A program made the translations under genes and the position numbers. 64,000 nt of DNA, from NCBI GenBank assembly GCA_041281825.1, contig CP166298.1, positions 2,790,001 to 2,854,000 on the forward strand. The letters are read 5' to 3'. This document shows positions 42,842 through 50,924 of the stretch, piece by piece (positions within the stretch are counted from its first letter, which is position 1; the number at the start of each line of letters is the position of its first letter). The DNA is from Paenibacillus_D tarimensis_A (lineage in GTDB: Bacteria; Bacillota; Bacilli; Paenibacillales; Paenibacillaceae). The notes beneath the pieces were generated by a model. It ran no database searches and was not told the DNA's origin. It was given only the letters and a program-made list of their open reading frames with translations.

Positions 42842-43225
42842 ATGGCTACTCGAAGTAGCGTTGCTATTATAAAGGATGGCTATATATTAATGGTAAGACA
42901 AATGTATAAAGGCGAAGAAATATGGACTTTTCCTGGGGGAAGCATCGAAGAAGGAGAGACTCCTGAACAAGCGGCAATTCGAGAAGTGTACGAAGAAACT
43001 GATCTTAAAGTTGAAATAATTAGACCTTTAGTTGAGGTATATAACGAAAGAATAAAAGGAATGTATTATTGTTTTCTTGGTACGATAATTGAAGGAACAG
43101 TTAAGCTAGGCCATGATCCAGAGTTGAAGAACCACAAGCAGGAATTGAAAGAAGTTAGATGGATATTAATTGATGAACTACACGATAACAATGAAGTAAA
43201 GAGAATTAAAAATTTAATTGCGTAG
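42842..43225 (+). CDS. Cassette: NUDIX hydrolase
   Basis: 127 residues from ATG 42842 (AAAGGAA upstream). The NUDIX box runs GGSIEEGETPEQAAIREVYE ET at about 35-57. A compact one-domain hydrolase, MutT-like in size. The substrate is unknown. Confidence 0.9.
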   Translation: MATRSSVAIIKDGYILMVRQMYKGEEIWTFPGGSIEEGETPEQAAIREVYEETDLKVEIIRPLVEVYNERIKGMYYCFLGTIIEGTVKLGHDPELKNHKQELKEVRWILIDELHDNNEVKRIKNLIA

Positions 43226-43234
43226 ATGCAAGCA

Positions 43235-43297
43235 CGTCGATTCCCCTAAGATAAAAGCTATCTAAGGGGAATCGGCGTCAGGAACACAGGAACGTTA
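43235..43297 (+). repeat. attC-like site 36, right half only
   Basis: CGTCGATTCCCCTAAGATA ... TATCTAAGGGGAATCGGCG, then GGAACACAGGAACGTTA (type B). The left half is missing. Confidence 0.75.
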
Positions 43298-43335
43298 TCG
43301 GAAATTGCCTAAAACCATATATGGAGAGATTAGTA

Positions 43336-44130
43336 ATGGAAGAAAATATAAATCATGTTTTGCCCCATGAGTTTTGCAATATGTTCAATAAAGATCAAGT
43401 CACTCTTCAATGGGAGAATGTCGCTAGGACATATTATTTACAAGGTGAGGAGGGGATAAATAGATATTTAAAGATTCAACCTGTAGGCTCGTTTGAATCA
43501 ATAGAGGTTCAAGCCAAAAAGTTGACATGGTTGAAGGGAAAACTATCCGTACCAGAGGTTATCGATTATGGCATACTAGGAAACTATGAGTATTTACTAA
43601 CATTAGAAATGAAAGGTTCAGCAGCTTCAGATAAGATTTTTCGTAATAGCAAAGATGAAGTAATTGAGTTGGTTGCTAAAGGGCTTCGAAGAATTCACGA
43701 AGTATCAGTAGAGAATTGCCCATTTGATAATCGTTTGAAGTATATGATGGAAATTGTTAGATATAATACGAAAGAAGGACTTATTAATTCTTCTAAGCTG
43801 AATAGGAAGTTTGGAGAGGGTATTGTTGATAATTTATTGGGTGAAATTGAAGCATATGCAACGGAAATCAAAGAAGATTTAGTTTTTTCCCATGGTGATT
43901 ACAGTATGCCTAATATTATTATTTCGAATGGTCGTATTAGTGGATTCATTGACCTTGGTAATTGTGGAATAGCCGATCGCTATTATGATCTGGCAGTGGC
44001 AGAGAAAAGCATAATTATGAATTTTGGGAAAGAAAATACTGATTTGTTTTATAGATGCTATGGAATTGATGACGTAGACCATCAGAGAGTTAGGTTTTTT
44101 CAAATTGTAGAATTCTTATTGTGGGGTTAA
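43336..44130 (+). CDS. Cassette: APH(3')-like phosphotransferase
   Basis: 264 residues from ATG 43336. LVFSHGDYSMPNIIIS and ISGFIDLGNCGIADRYYDLA match the APH(3') motifs HGDxxxPN and GFIDLGxxGxADRYxD closely; GLRRIHEVSVENCPFDNRL matches the region before. It would phosphorylate an aminoglycoside or related hydroxyl compound. Resistance activity is not proven; the N-terminal third is diverged. Confidence 0.85.
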   Translation: MEENINHVLPHEFCNMFNKDQVTLQWENVARTYYLQGEEGINRYLKIQPVGSFESIEVQAKKLTWLKGKLSVPEVIDYGILGNYEYLLTLEMKGSAASDKIFRNSKDEVIELVAKGLRRIHEVSVENCPFDNRLKYMMEIVRYNTKEGLINSSKLNRKFGEGIVDNLLGEIEAYATEIKEDLVFSHGDYSMPNIIISNGRISGFIDLGNCGIADRYYDLAVAEKSIIMNFGKENTDLFYRCYGIDDVDHQRVRFFQIVEFLLWG

Positions 44131-44152
44131 CCAAAGAAGAGGCAACGTCCGA

Positions 44153-44292
44153 TTACAACGTGTTCCAGCTTCGCGAATTTCGCCGCTCAGATTGCTGGAG
44201 GAGTTTCAAGGAAGTAGATTCAGGCAGACACATCGATTCCCCTGAGATAAGAGCTATTAAGGGGAATCGACGTCAGGAACACAAGAACGTTA
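44153..44292 (+). repeat. attC-like site 37 (type B, 140 bp)
   Basis: TTACAACGTGTTCC (TTAC, as in site 22) ... GGAACACAAGAACGTTA. Flank complements own start (ATCGGA then TTGCC). Confidence 0.82.
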
Positions 44293-44361
44293 TCAGAAAT
44301 TCGGTACTATGAAAATCAAAGAATCCAAACAAATGTTCTATTATTGTGAGGAAAGAAATGG

Positions 44362-44367
44362 TATAAT
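44362..44367 (+). promoter_or_regulatory. -10 box of the toxin-antitoxin cassette
   Basis: TATAAT about 65 nt before the toxin frame; a separate promoter is expected for a stand-alone module. Confidence 0.45.
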
Positions 44368-44432
44368 AAAAATCAAGTACAATTGAATCTTGGGTGGGGG
44401 TTGCTCCCTTCGAAAGGAGGTGAGCAGATACA

Positions 44433-44507
44433 ATAACTATTATGATTCTTTTCGGATCCTTCGTTATTGCACTTTTGACAACATCTCGAGTAACTACAAG
44501 AGAGTAA
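44433..44507 (+). CDS. Cassette: putative holin-like type I toxin peptide
   Basis: A 24-codon peptide, TIMILFGSFVIALLTTSRVT then TRE, very like the small hydrophobic 'holin-like toxin' peptides of Bacillota, whose core is LMILFGSFVIALL. A strong AAAGGAGGTGAG lies upstream. The first codon in frame is ATA 44433; ATG 44442 is an internal alternative. Together with the antisense transcript below it looks like a type I toxin-antitoxin module. Truncation relative to the family suggests it may be weakened. Confidence 0.6.
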   Translation: MTIMILFGSFVIALLTTSRVTTRE

Positions 44508-44625
44508 AATCCCACCCATAGGTTAGCGCCCATGGTGGGATTTGTGATCTTCTAAAGCCTAGAAGGGATAAACCAATCAAGCCAATTGTATCTGCCGAGT
44601 GTTCGCTGCACTCGGCTTAATACAT
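44505..44625 (-). ncRNA. Candidate antitoxin antisense RNA
   Basis: On the - strand a TATTAT box lies at about 44630-44640. The hairpin GCCGAGTG/CACTCGGC (44587-44611) and the terminator AATCCCACC...GGGTGGGATTTT (ending about 44506) follow. The transcript would overlap the 3' end of the toxin mRNA, as in known type I pairs. Inferred from structure only. Confidence 0.45.
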
Positions 44626-44769
44626 TAATAATACCATAGAAAAAGCAAGATGGAAACCCGATGAAAACATAAAAACCAGATCAAGAACTTGATTAATAAA
44701 AATCCAATATAGAAAATAACAGAATGGAAAGAGCTATTGAAAGTTACTCGAAGATGCCCGAACATCCGA

Positions 44770-44974
44770 TAACAACGCATTCTCACGGCGAACTAACAGG
44801 GAGGTAATTCGAGGAAGTAAGCCAAGCCCTTGGTCTGCCGAAGGATTTTCGAAGAGGTAATTCCAGGCAGACAAACCTGCGAGGTGAAGTCCTGGCGACC
44901 CTCGCAGATCGGTCGCTTTGCTTGAACCGCCATGGCAACATAAGCCTCTCGACTTCGTCAATTCATGAACGTTA
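44770..44974 (+). repeat. attC-like site 38 (type C, 205 bp)
   Basis: TAACAACGCATTCTCACG ... CGTCAATTCATGAACGTTA. Flank complements own cassette start (GTTATC-GA then TTCGG), so the toxin module is a complete cassette. Confidence 0.82.
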
Positions 44975-45015
44975 GCTGAAATCGCCTAAAGAGCCTAAAA
45001 GAAAGGAATAACTAT

Positions 45016-45865
45016 ATGACCATTATATTAAATAAAAAAATCGCTGAAGGTGGTTGCTCCGAAGTATTTGAAATAGGAAACAATCGAATTATTAAACTTG
45101 CGAAGGCGAATACAAGTTTTGAAGCAGCAAGAAGGGAATATCAGAATAGTTGTATAGCTCATGAGTGTGGACTACCTGTCCCCCAGCCATTTGAATTTAT
45201 TGAAGTGAGTGGCAGACCGGGAATTATAGTTGAACATATTTCCGGTGAAACCATATTGGAACGGTTTTTCAGTATGGCTATCGATAGCAATGAAATTAAT
45301 CAAGCTGATATTCGGCTTACAGCTCAACTCTTAAGTGAAGTTCATAGTAAATTATATCTAGGCTGTGGATTACCGCCCCAAAGAAACATTATAAAAAACA
45401 ATATTAATAGTGTTAATTACTTAAGCACTCATGAGAAAGTAGCAATTATTTCATTGTTGGAACATTTGCCGACTAAACAATATATGTGTCATGGAGATCC
45501 AAATCCAGGAAATATTATCATTAAGAATGATGGAAATGCAGTTTTGATTGACTGGATGAACGCATCTATAGGTAATCCTGAAGCAGATATAGCAGAATAC
45601 ATTATCATGATTTCGTTATGCCGTTCTACCATCTTTTCTACCTGAGAGGTTTTTAAAAATATTTGATTTAGCTAGAGAGGAAATCATTAACACATTCATG
45701 GATGAATACGAAAAATTAACAGGTATTACCAATGATGATGTAGCACCATGGATTACGCCCATTGCGGCAAGGAAATTAGCCGCTGACGCAATATCTAAGG
45801 AAGAGAAGGACAAGCTTGTTCAAGAAATTAGACGTACTTTAAAAGAAAAGAAATTGTTTGAGTAA
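45016..45865 (+). pseudogene. Cassette: aminoglycoside-phosphotransferase-like kinase, frameshifted
   Basis: ATG 45016 (AAAGGAATA upstream) reads to YMCHGDPNPGNIII and AVLIDWMNASIGNPEADIAE, the APH core, then leaves frame at about 45613. Removing one T restores MIRYAVLPSFLPERFLKIFD and an end at TAA 45863-45865, about 283 residues in all. Confidence 0.8.
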
Positions 45866-45869
45866 CTCA

Positions 45870-45939
45870 CGGGCTAAGTCCGTCGGACCGGTTCGCTTCG
45901 CTCACTTAAGCCTCTCGGCTTCGTGAGCGTAGAACGTTA
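45870..45939 (+). repeat. attC-like site 39, right part only
   Basis: GGGCTAAGTCCGTCGGACC ... CTTAAGCCTCTCGGCTTCG, then GTGAGCGTAGAACGTTA. The left half has been lost. Confidence 0.7.
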
Positions 45940-46011
45940 TAAGAAATCGGGGAAAATCGTTACTCAGTCCATTCAAAAACCCAAAGAAAATTCAAGTGCA
46001 GGTGAAACGAC

Positions 46012-46164
46012 ATTAAATTACTCTTCATATGTAGTCGCAATAAGTGGCGCAGCTTAACAGCGGAGAAGATTTTTGATGGTTACAACGGTTATGAAGTTAG
46101 ATCTGCTGGAACAGAAGATAGTGCAAGGATTATGGTTACTGAAGGACATATTGGATTTATGTAG
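46012..46164 (+). pseudogene. Cassette: low-molecular-weight phosphatase-like fragment
   Basis: The frame from ATT 46012 (AGGTGA upstream) encodes KLLFICSRNKWRSLTAEKIF and YEVRSAGTEDSARI, as in predicted protein-tyrosine-phosphatase-like proteins with a C-S-R-N-x-x-R-S loop; it stops at TAG 46162 after 50 codons, about half the usual length. The 3' half is missing. It again suggests an ATT start. Confidence 0.6.
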
Positions 46165-46198
46165 ATCAGAAATTTAAAAAATAATTGGAGGCATAAAC

Positions 46199-46588
46199 AT
46201 GGAAACCTTTAAACCAAACGGATACAATTCATTATCACCTTATTTTGTAGTCAGAGATGCTCAGAGATTTGTTGACTTGATTAAAGCAATATTTAGTGTA
46301 TCAGAACTGCGACGCTATGACTTGCAAGATGGAACAATTATGCATATGGAGCTTATGATTGATGACACTGTTATTATGTTGGGAGAATCCTCGGAAGAAT
46401 TTCCACCAACCCAATTATTAGTTCACGTCTATGTTCCCGATGTTGATGAAACTTTTAGAAAAGCAATTGATATAGGATGTCATCCTATCGAAGTACCGAA
46501 GGAAAGGGACGGAGACCCTGATAGAAGAGGGACGTTCAGAGACTTCTCAGGAAATATCTGGTCTGTTGGAACACAAAAAGAAAATTGA
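46199..46588 (+). CDS. VOC-family (glyoxalase/bleomycin-resistance-like) protein
   Basis: 129 residues from ATG 46199 (TTGGAGG upstream). SLSPYFVVRDAQRFVDLIKA, HMELMIDDTVIMLGE and RRGTFRDFSGNIWSVGTQ follow the PhnB/VOC pattern. It is the last gene with attC-like sequence behind it, so it is the distal end of the array. Confidence 0.85.
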   Translation: METFKPNGYNSLSPYFVVRDAQRFVDLIKAIFSVSELRRYDLQDGTIMHMELMIDDTVIMLGESSEEFPPTQLLVHVYVPDVDETFRKAIDIGCHPIEVPKERDGDPDRRGTFRDFSGNIWSVGTQKEN

Positions 46589-46621
46589 TTCACACGGCGA
46601 ACGCCGCCAGTCTGCCCGAGT
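46588..46621 (+). repeat. attC-like site 40, left-interior remnant
   Basis: GATTCACACGGCGAACGCCG then CCAGTCTGCCCGAG, a short type C-like piece. No further site is found downstream; this marks the end of the array. Confidence 0.55.
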
Positions 46622-46690
46622 ATATAAAGCAGGACCGTGATAGCTAAAAGTCCGCATAAATAACAAACCTTTAGAAATGAGGATAGATGA

Positions 46691-47047
46691 ATGAAGGCAA
46701 TCGTTAAGAAGGACATCATTGGTGTGATGCTTTATGTAAAAGATCTTAAAAAAGCAAGTGAATGGTACTGTAATTCTCTTGGATTTAGTATGGGAGATTA
46801 TGATTATAATGATTTTATCGAATTAACGATTGATGGACATTATGTAATGCATTTGTTCAAAGAAGAAAACCATGGGCCCGTTACAAAAGCAGTTTTTACT
46901 TTTGATACAGATGACATTGAAGATGCCCACAGATCTTTAAGGAATAAGGGGATAGCGACAAGTAATATTAATCATTACGGCGATCATTCTGGGTTTACTT
47001 TTACGGATTGTGATGGAAATACCTTAATGATCTGTCAGTATGTATAG
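46691..47047 (+). CDS. VOC-family protein
   Basis: 118 residues, GVMLYVKDLKKASEWYCNSL near the start and GFTFTDCDGNTLMICQY at the end, a typical glyoxalase-fold unit with the late Asp-Gly-Asn. It overlaps or nearly touches the next frame. Function unknown. Confidence 0.85.
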   Translation: MKAIVKKDIIGVMLYVKDLKKASEWYCNSLGFSMGDYDYNDFIELTIDGHYVMHLFKEENHGPVTKAVFTFDTDDIEDAHRSLRNKGIATSNINHYGDHSGFTFTDCDGNTLMICQYV

Positions 47048-47057
47048 CGAGGACAAG

Positions 47058-47624
47058 ATGATACATATTCGGCCCTTAATACAAAGATCACCCGCACAAA
47101 TAGAATCAAAGTTCGGAGTTGATGACTGGACTACATGTATTGCATTAAATCCTGAGAGTCGTTATGTTGATATTGATAATAGATCAGATATGTTCGAATT
47201 AATTAGCGACAGGAAGTTTTCGGGAAAACATCTTCAAATGCTTTTTATAATTACAACCGATCAAGAAGCAGTCATAGGTTATGATTGTCCTAGCGGATAT
47301 AATCTATGGGCCGATTTATTAAAAGCAGCAGAAGAGTTTGCGAGTAGGGGTAAGACGAAACGATCTTACGGGGTAGATCCATTAATAATGGAGATATTTT
47401 CTGTGAGCAATGGAACCTTGAAATTCACTATCTACTATGAATTGGATTGCTCTAAAAAATACGTAGACATATCACTTCCATCAAAGGAATTTATGTTATC
47501 ATTAACAACCGCACTGGAACATTTCCTAAAGATCATGATTAATGAATATAACGTTGAAGTTGGCGATGAGGAAATAATAAACAGAGTCGAAAGATTGGCA
47601 AAAAGATTTAGTATTTTAACATAA
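47058..47624 (+). CDS. Hypothetical protein
   Basis: 188 residues from ATG 47058 (GAGGACAAG upstream), 10 bp after the VOC gene and probably in the same transcript. It has a C-terminal helix pair (LSLTTALEHFLKIMINEYN, IINRVERLAKRF) that resembles SMI1/KNR4-type accessory proteins but I cannot assign a family. Confidence 0.6.
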   Translation: MIHIRPLIQRSPAQIESKFGVDDWTTCIALNPESRYVDIDNRSDMFELISDRKFSGKHLQMLFIITTDQEAVIGYDCPSGYNLWADLLKAAEEFASRGKTKRSYGVDPLIMEIFSVSNGTLKFTIYYELDCSKKYVDISLPSKEFMLSLTTALEHFLKIMINEYNVEVGDEEIINRVERLAKRFSILT

Positions 47625-47640
47625 AGTGAGGAGAGAAGGT

Positions 47641-47847
47641 TTGGCTAATAGAATTAGGTTTATCTTTTATGGGTTTATAGTCTCCTCCATGTTACTCATA
47701 ATTCCGGTACCGGATTATGAAATTTGGTCTGGTGTTACAGATAATATTCAAGGGGGAGTTAGATTTATCGGTCTAGTCCTTTTCGTCGTTTTTGGATTTG
47801 TCTTACTGATAAATGCAATAAAAGCACTTTTCTTAAAAGATCAATGA
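47641..47847 (+). CDS. Small two-helix membrane protein
   Basis: 68 residues from TTG 47641 after GTGAGGAGAGAAGG. Two membrane helices (FIFYGFIVSSMLLII and LVLFVVFGFVLLINAI). Unknown function; follows the previous gene by 16 bp. Confidence 0.6.
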   Translation: MANRIRFIFYGFIVSSMLLIIPVPDYEIWSGVTDNIQGGVRFIGLVLFVVFGFVLLINAIKALFLKDQ

Positions 47848-47918
47848 GTTGGCTGTTCGATTTACTTTAATTACAAACGGCTGCTCATGACAATTACTAC
47901 AGACTTGGGGGATAAGTG

Positions 47919-48431
47919 ATGATATCCATAAGAAGCATAGTGCCTGACGACGCAGGAAAGTATTGGGAAATGAGATTAGAAGCACTAAGGGATCATCCGG
48001 AAGCATTTTCAGCAGATTATGATAAATCTATGAATATGTCGATGGAGTCAGTTGCAGCTAGAATTAAGAATACTCCGGAAAATTTCATTTTAGGTGCTTT
48101 TACAGAAGATAATGATATCGTTGGTATGGTTGGATTCTTCCGAGAACAGTCCAAAAAGCTACTTCATAAGGGAAATCTATGGGGTACTTATGTGAAACCA
48201 CAATACAGAGGCCAGAAAGTCGGAAGAAAGTTAATTGAAGAATTGCTATTAAAAGCCGGCAAAATAGACGGACTAAGAAAAGTGAATCTTGGCGTAATTA
48301 CTGTTAATGAAAACGCAAAGAGGCTTTATAGCTCAATGGGATTTATTGTATATGGTTTTGAGAAAGAATCGTTTTATTATAATGGAACATTATACGATGA
48401 GGAACTCATGACTTATTATCTTAAAAGCTGA
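47919..48431 (+). CDS. GNAT acetyltransferase
   Basis: 170 residues from ATG 47919 (TTGGGGGATAAG upstream). GTYVKPQYRGQKVGRKLIEE is the acetyl-CoA motif and VNENAKRLYSSMGFIVYGFE the C-terminal signature. No attC-like site adjoins it, so it is probably chromosomal background. Confidence 0.9.
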   Translation: MISIRSIVPDDAGKYWEMRLEALRDHPEAFSADYDKSMNMSMESVAARIKNTPENFILGAFTEDNDIVGMVGFFREQSKKLLHKGNLWGTYVKPQYRGQKVGRKLIEELLLKAGKIDGLRKVNLGVITVNENAKRLYSSMGFIVYGFEKESFYYNGTLYDEELMTYYLKS

Positions 48432-48535
48432 CTCAGTGGTTTGTTTTGTTGGGGTGCCGGATCAATTAGATTGAGAATGCTTGCGGAGGATCACGTAAGA
48501 AGTTACCCCATTTAGGGTAAAAGGGGGTTGAGATC

Positions 48536-48943
48536 ATCGGAAAACGATATATACTAGCTGCTGCTCTATTATTGGTATTGATAATCTACGGGACAACCTA
48601 TATCCCCCATAAAATAATAAAGATCGAACCGGCGGAAGTTTCCAAGATCACGGTTTTCAACGGCAATTCAGGATATCAGATTAATATTACGGACCAATCG
48701 GATATTGAGTATATCATCAACAACTTAAACAATACTACCTTAAAAAAAGGAAAATTGGCGATCGGATTTATGGGTTTCAGCTTTAGAACAACCATTTATA
48801 ATCAGAATGGAACGATTATTGAGAAACTTATTATTAACTCGAAGGATACCATTAGATATAAAGGTTTTTTCTATACAATAACCGATCAGCCAATTGATTA
48901 TGAATATATTAAACAAATGTTTGAGAATGAGTCGAGATTCTAG
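48536..48943 (+). CDS. Membrane-anchored hypothetical protein, probable ATC start
   Basis: About 135 residues. The frame is open from ATC 48536, 8 nt after AAGGGGG, and reads GKRYILAAALLLVLIIYGTT, a signal or anchor helix; the first TTG (48572) cuts that helix in half. A beta-rich exported domain follows (SKITVFNGNSGYQINITDQS). Unknown family. Confidence 0.6.
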   Translation: MGKRYILAAALLLVLIIYGTTYIPHKIIKIEPAEVSKITVFNGNSGYQINITDQSDIEYIINNLNNTTLKKGKLAIGFMGFSFRTTIYNQNGTIIEKLIINSKDTIRYKGFFYTITDQPIDYEYIKQMFENESRF

Positions 48944-48960
48944 TAGGAGGGCATTCGGTA

Positions 48961-49500
48961 ATGGATTCCATACGATATCCGATAGGTCAGTTTAAACCAA
49001 GTTTAAATCCTTCTGTCGACGCACGAGTCTCTCGGATCCATGAAATTCCGGAAATCGTAAAGACTTTGAGAGGGTTGATCGGGAATCTCGAAAATGAACA
49101 AATAATTACATCATACCGCGATGGAGGATGGACAATCGGGCAAATTGTACATCATATGGCGGATAATGATATGAACGCTTATTTACGTTTCAAAAGGGCT
49201 TTAACCGAAGACGAACCGGTAGCGAGTTCTTACCGCGAGGATTTATGGGCCGAACTGTCCGATTACAAGGATATTCCTATCGAAGATTCTCTTTCACTGC
49301 TTGAACTGCTTCACAGAAGATTTCTCATTTTGCTTAACAGTTTAAATCCGGAAGAATATAATAGAAAACTACGAACCGAGGCGCTTGGGAGTGTTACGCT
49401 TGATATTGCCGTTCAAAGGTTTGTCTGGCATAACCGGCATCATATGGCTCAAATCGAATCTCTGATTAACAAAATGGGTTGGCGTACAGGAGAAAGTTGA
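48961..49500 (+). CDS. BstA/YfiT-type bacillithiol transferase-like protein
   Basis: 179 residues of the DinB-like fold with the YfiT opening (RYPIGQFKP), DGGWTIGQIVHHMADNDMNA and VWHNRHHMAQIESLINKMGW supplying three metal-binding histidines. Members are metal-dependent bacillithiol S-transferases. GTAGGAGGG lies before ATG 48961. Confidence 0.9.
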   Translation: MDSIRYPIGQFKPSLNPSVDARVSRIHEIPEIVKTLRGLIGNLENEQIITSYRDGGWTIGQIVHHMADNDMNAYLRFKRALTEDEPVASSYREDLWAELSDYKDIPIEDSLSLLELLHRRFLILLNSLNPEEYNRKLRTEALGSVTLDIAVQRFVWHNRHHMAQIESLINKMGWRTGES

Positions 49501-49634
49501 CGGTAAACTAGAAAGTAGCGGGGTAACGGTTTATACAAGGATAAGCGCCCTTATGCCGGCGGAGGAGATCTCTCTGCGTGAAGACCCGAATCGAGTGACT
49601 CAAATTGATTTACTGAGAGGAACGGGATAATAGG

Positions 49635-49970
49635 ATGACTTTTGCAGGCATAATCATTGGAGCCGGTTTGTTAATCATACTTTTTATGGTTATGGGTCCG
49701 GCAGGTGCGGGGCTATTCATGGCCATTATTTTTGGTCTCGTTTTTAGTAACCATTTTAGAAACAAGGAAATGTATGAAGACATCAAAAAAATAAAAGCCC
49801 ATTTAGGATTGATGGAAAACGAAGAACTTGAGGATTATAAGAGCGAGGAAGAATTAAGGAACGCTATGGCATTAAAAGACGATCCTGATAAATTAAAAGA
49901 AGTAAATCAAGAAATCGAGAAAGAACTAGAACAATATGTGAGCGATGATCAAGAAAAGAACGAGAAGTAA
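49635..49970 (+). CDS. Small membrane protein with coiled coil
   Basis: 111 residues: two short membrane segments (FAGIIIGAGLLIILFMVM, AGLFMAIIFGLVF) and a highly charged C-terminal coiled coil (NEELEDYKSEEEL, NQEIEKELEQYV). Unknown function. Confidence 0.65.
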   Translation: MTFAGIIIGAGLLIILFMVMGPAGAGLFMAIIFGLVFSNHFRNKEMYEDIKKIKAHLGLMENEELEDYKSEEELRNAMALKDDPDKLKEVNQEIEKELEQYVSDDQEKNEK

Positions 49971-49983
49971 AATTTCTAGAGAG

Positions 49984-50012
49984 CCGAGGGTCACCGACAG
50001 GTGACCCTTGGG
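49984..50012. terminator. Bidirectional hairpin terminator
   Basis: AGGGTCACC-GACA-GGTGACCCT between two converging genes. Confidence 0.7.
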
Positions 50013-50030
50013 CCGTTTAAGCTCGCACTG

Positions 50031-50924
50031 TCATTTCAACCGCAGCTGCTTCAATGTTTCTATATTTACAAGTATGATGCCGCCGATAATAGCCGCGGCA
50101 CCAGCAAGCATGGCCGGTGATACTGCCTCATCGAACAATAATATCCCAAGGATAAGAGCTATAATAGGAGAAATATACAGCCAAGTAGCAGGGAATAGCG
50201 GATTCGTCTTGGCCACTAACCAATAATAAATGCTGTGCCCCAACATCGATCCGATGACGATTAAGTAGATCAGCGATCCAAGCGCATGAAATGTCAGCAT
50301 CGAATCCATGCTAATCTGTTCCGTGAGCAAGGATAACAGTAGCAGCATGGCTCCGCCGTGCATCATTTGAACCGCGTTCAAAACGATGGGCGAAGTATCC
50401 GCAAAACGCCGGATCACATGACGCGAATAGATGGTACCGGATGAGTAACCGATTTCTCCGATCATAATCAGTACACATCCAAGCAGCCATAAGAGGCTGA
50501 CCTCCATTGACATGCCGGGCAGCGCCAATAGCGCAACACCGGCAAATCCAAGCAGACAACCCCATAACGATCTGGCCGACAGTTTTTGCCGGAGGAAGGA
50601 TGCTTGAAGCAGAATAATCATCAGTGGGCCTGTCGCTGATAAAACGGCTGCGATCCCCGAGCTTACATGCTGTTCCGCCCAATACAGGGTGGAAAATGTG
50701 CTGAAGGTTAATCCCGTCCCCGTTAAGAACAGTTCCTTGCGAAATATAAGCGCGGCGTTCGCTCTGTTCTTCCAAACCATCCAGCTATAAATGATGAAGC
50801 CCGCGATAAAAAAACGGACCCCTGCTGAGAAAAACGGAGGAGCGTCTGCAACTACAGCCACCTTAATCGCCAGGAACGTCGTCCCGAAGATGATGCACAT
50901 TAATAAATAACAGAAAATAATCAT
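50031..50924 (-). CDS. EamA/DMT-family transporter
   Basis: 297 residues with about 10 membrane helices in two EamA repeats (GTTFLAIKVAVVADAPPFF, later FPATWLYISPIIALILG). It is divergent from a MocR regulator at 51047, which probably controls it. Members export amino acids or metabolites. Confidence 0.9.
   Translation of the reverse strand: MIIFCYLLMCIIFGTTFLAIKVAVVADAPPFFSAGVRFFIAGFIIYSWMVWKNRANAALIFRKELFLTGTGLTFSTFSTLYWAEQHVSSGIAAVLSATGPLMIILLQASFLRQKLSARSLWGCLLGFAGVALLALPGMSMEVSLLWLLGCVLIMIGEIGYSSGTIYSRHVIRRFADTSPIVLNAVQMMHGGAMLLLLSLLTEQISMDSMLTFHALGSLIYLIVIGSMLGHSIYYWLVAKTNPLFPATWLYISPIIALILGILLFDEAVSPAMLAGAAAIIGGIILVNIETLKQLRLK

Noticed and set aside
14987..46621. CRISPR array
   Set aside because: The repeats are 135-205 bp, structured and diverged, and the units between them are genes of different lengths with ribosome binding sites; no cas genes.
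14987..46621. A family of MITEs scattered between ordinary genes
   Set aside because: No target duplications at the repeat ends, all copies have one orientation, and the flank on one side pairs with the far end of the same unit, which MITE insertion does not explain.
46691..48431. Continuation of the cassette array through the VOC, unknown and GNAT genes
   Set aside because: The content is similar to cassettes but no site or site fragment was found after 46621 and some genes are closely spaced like an operon.
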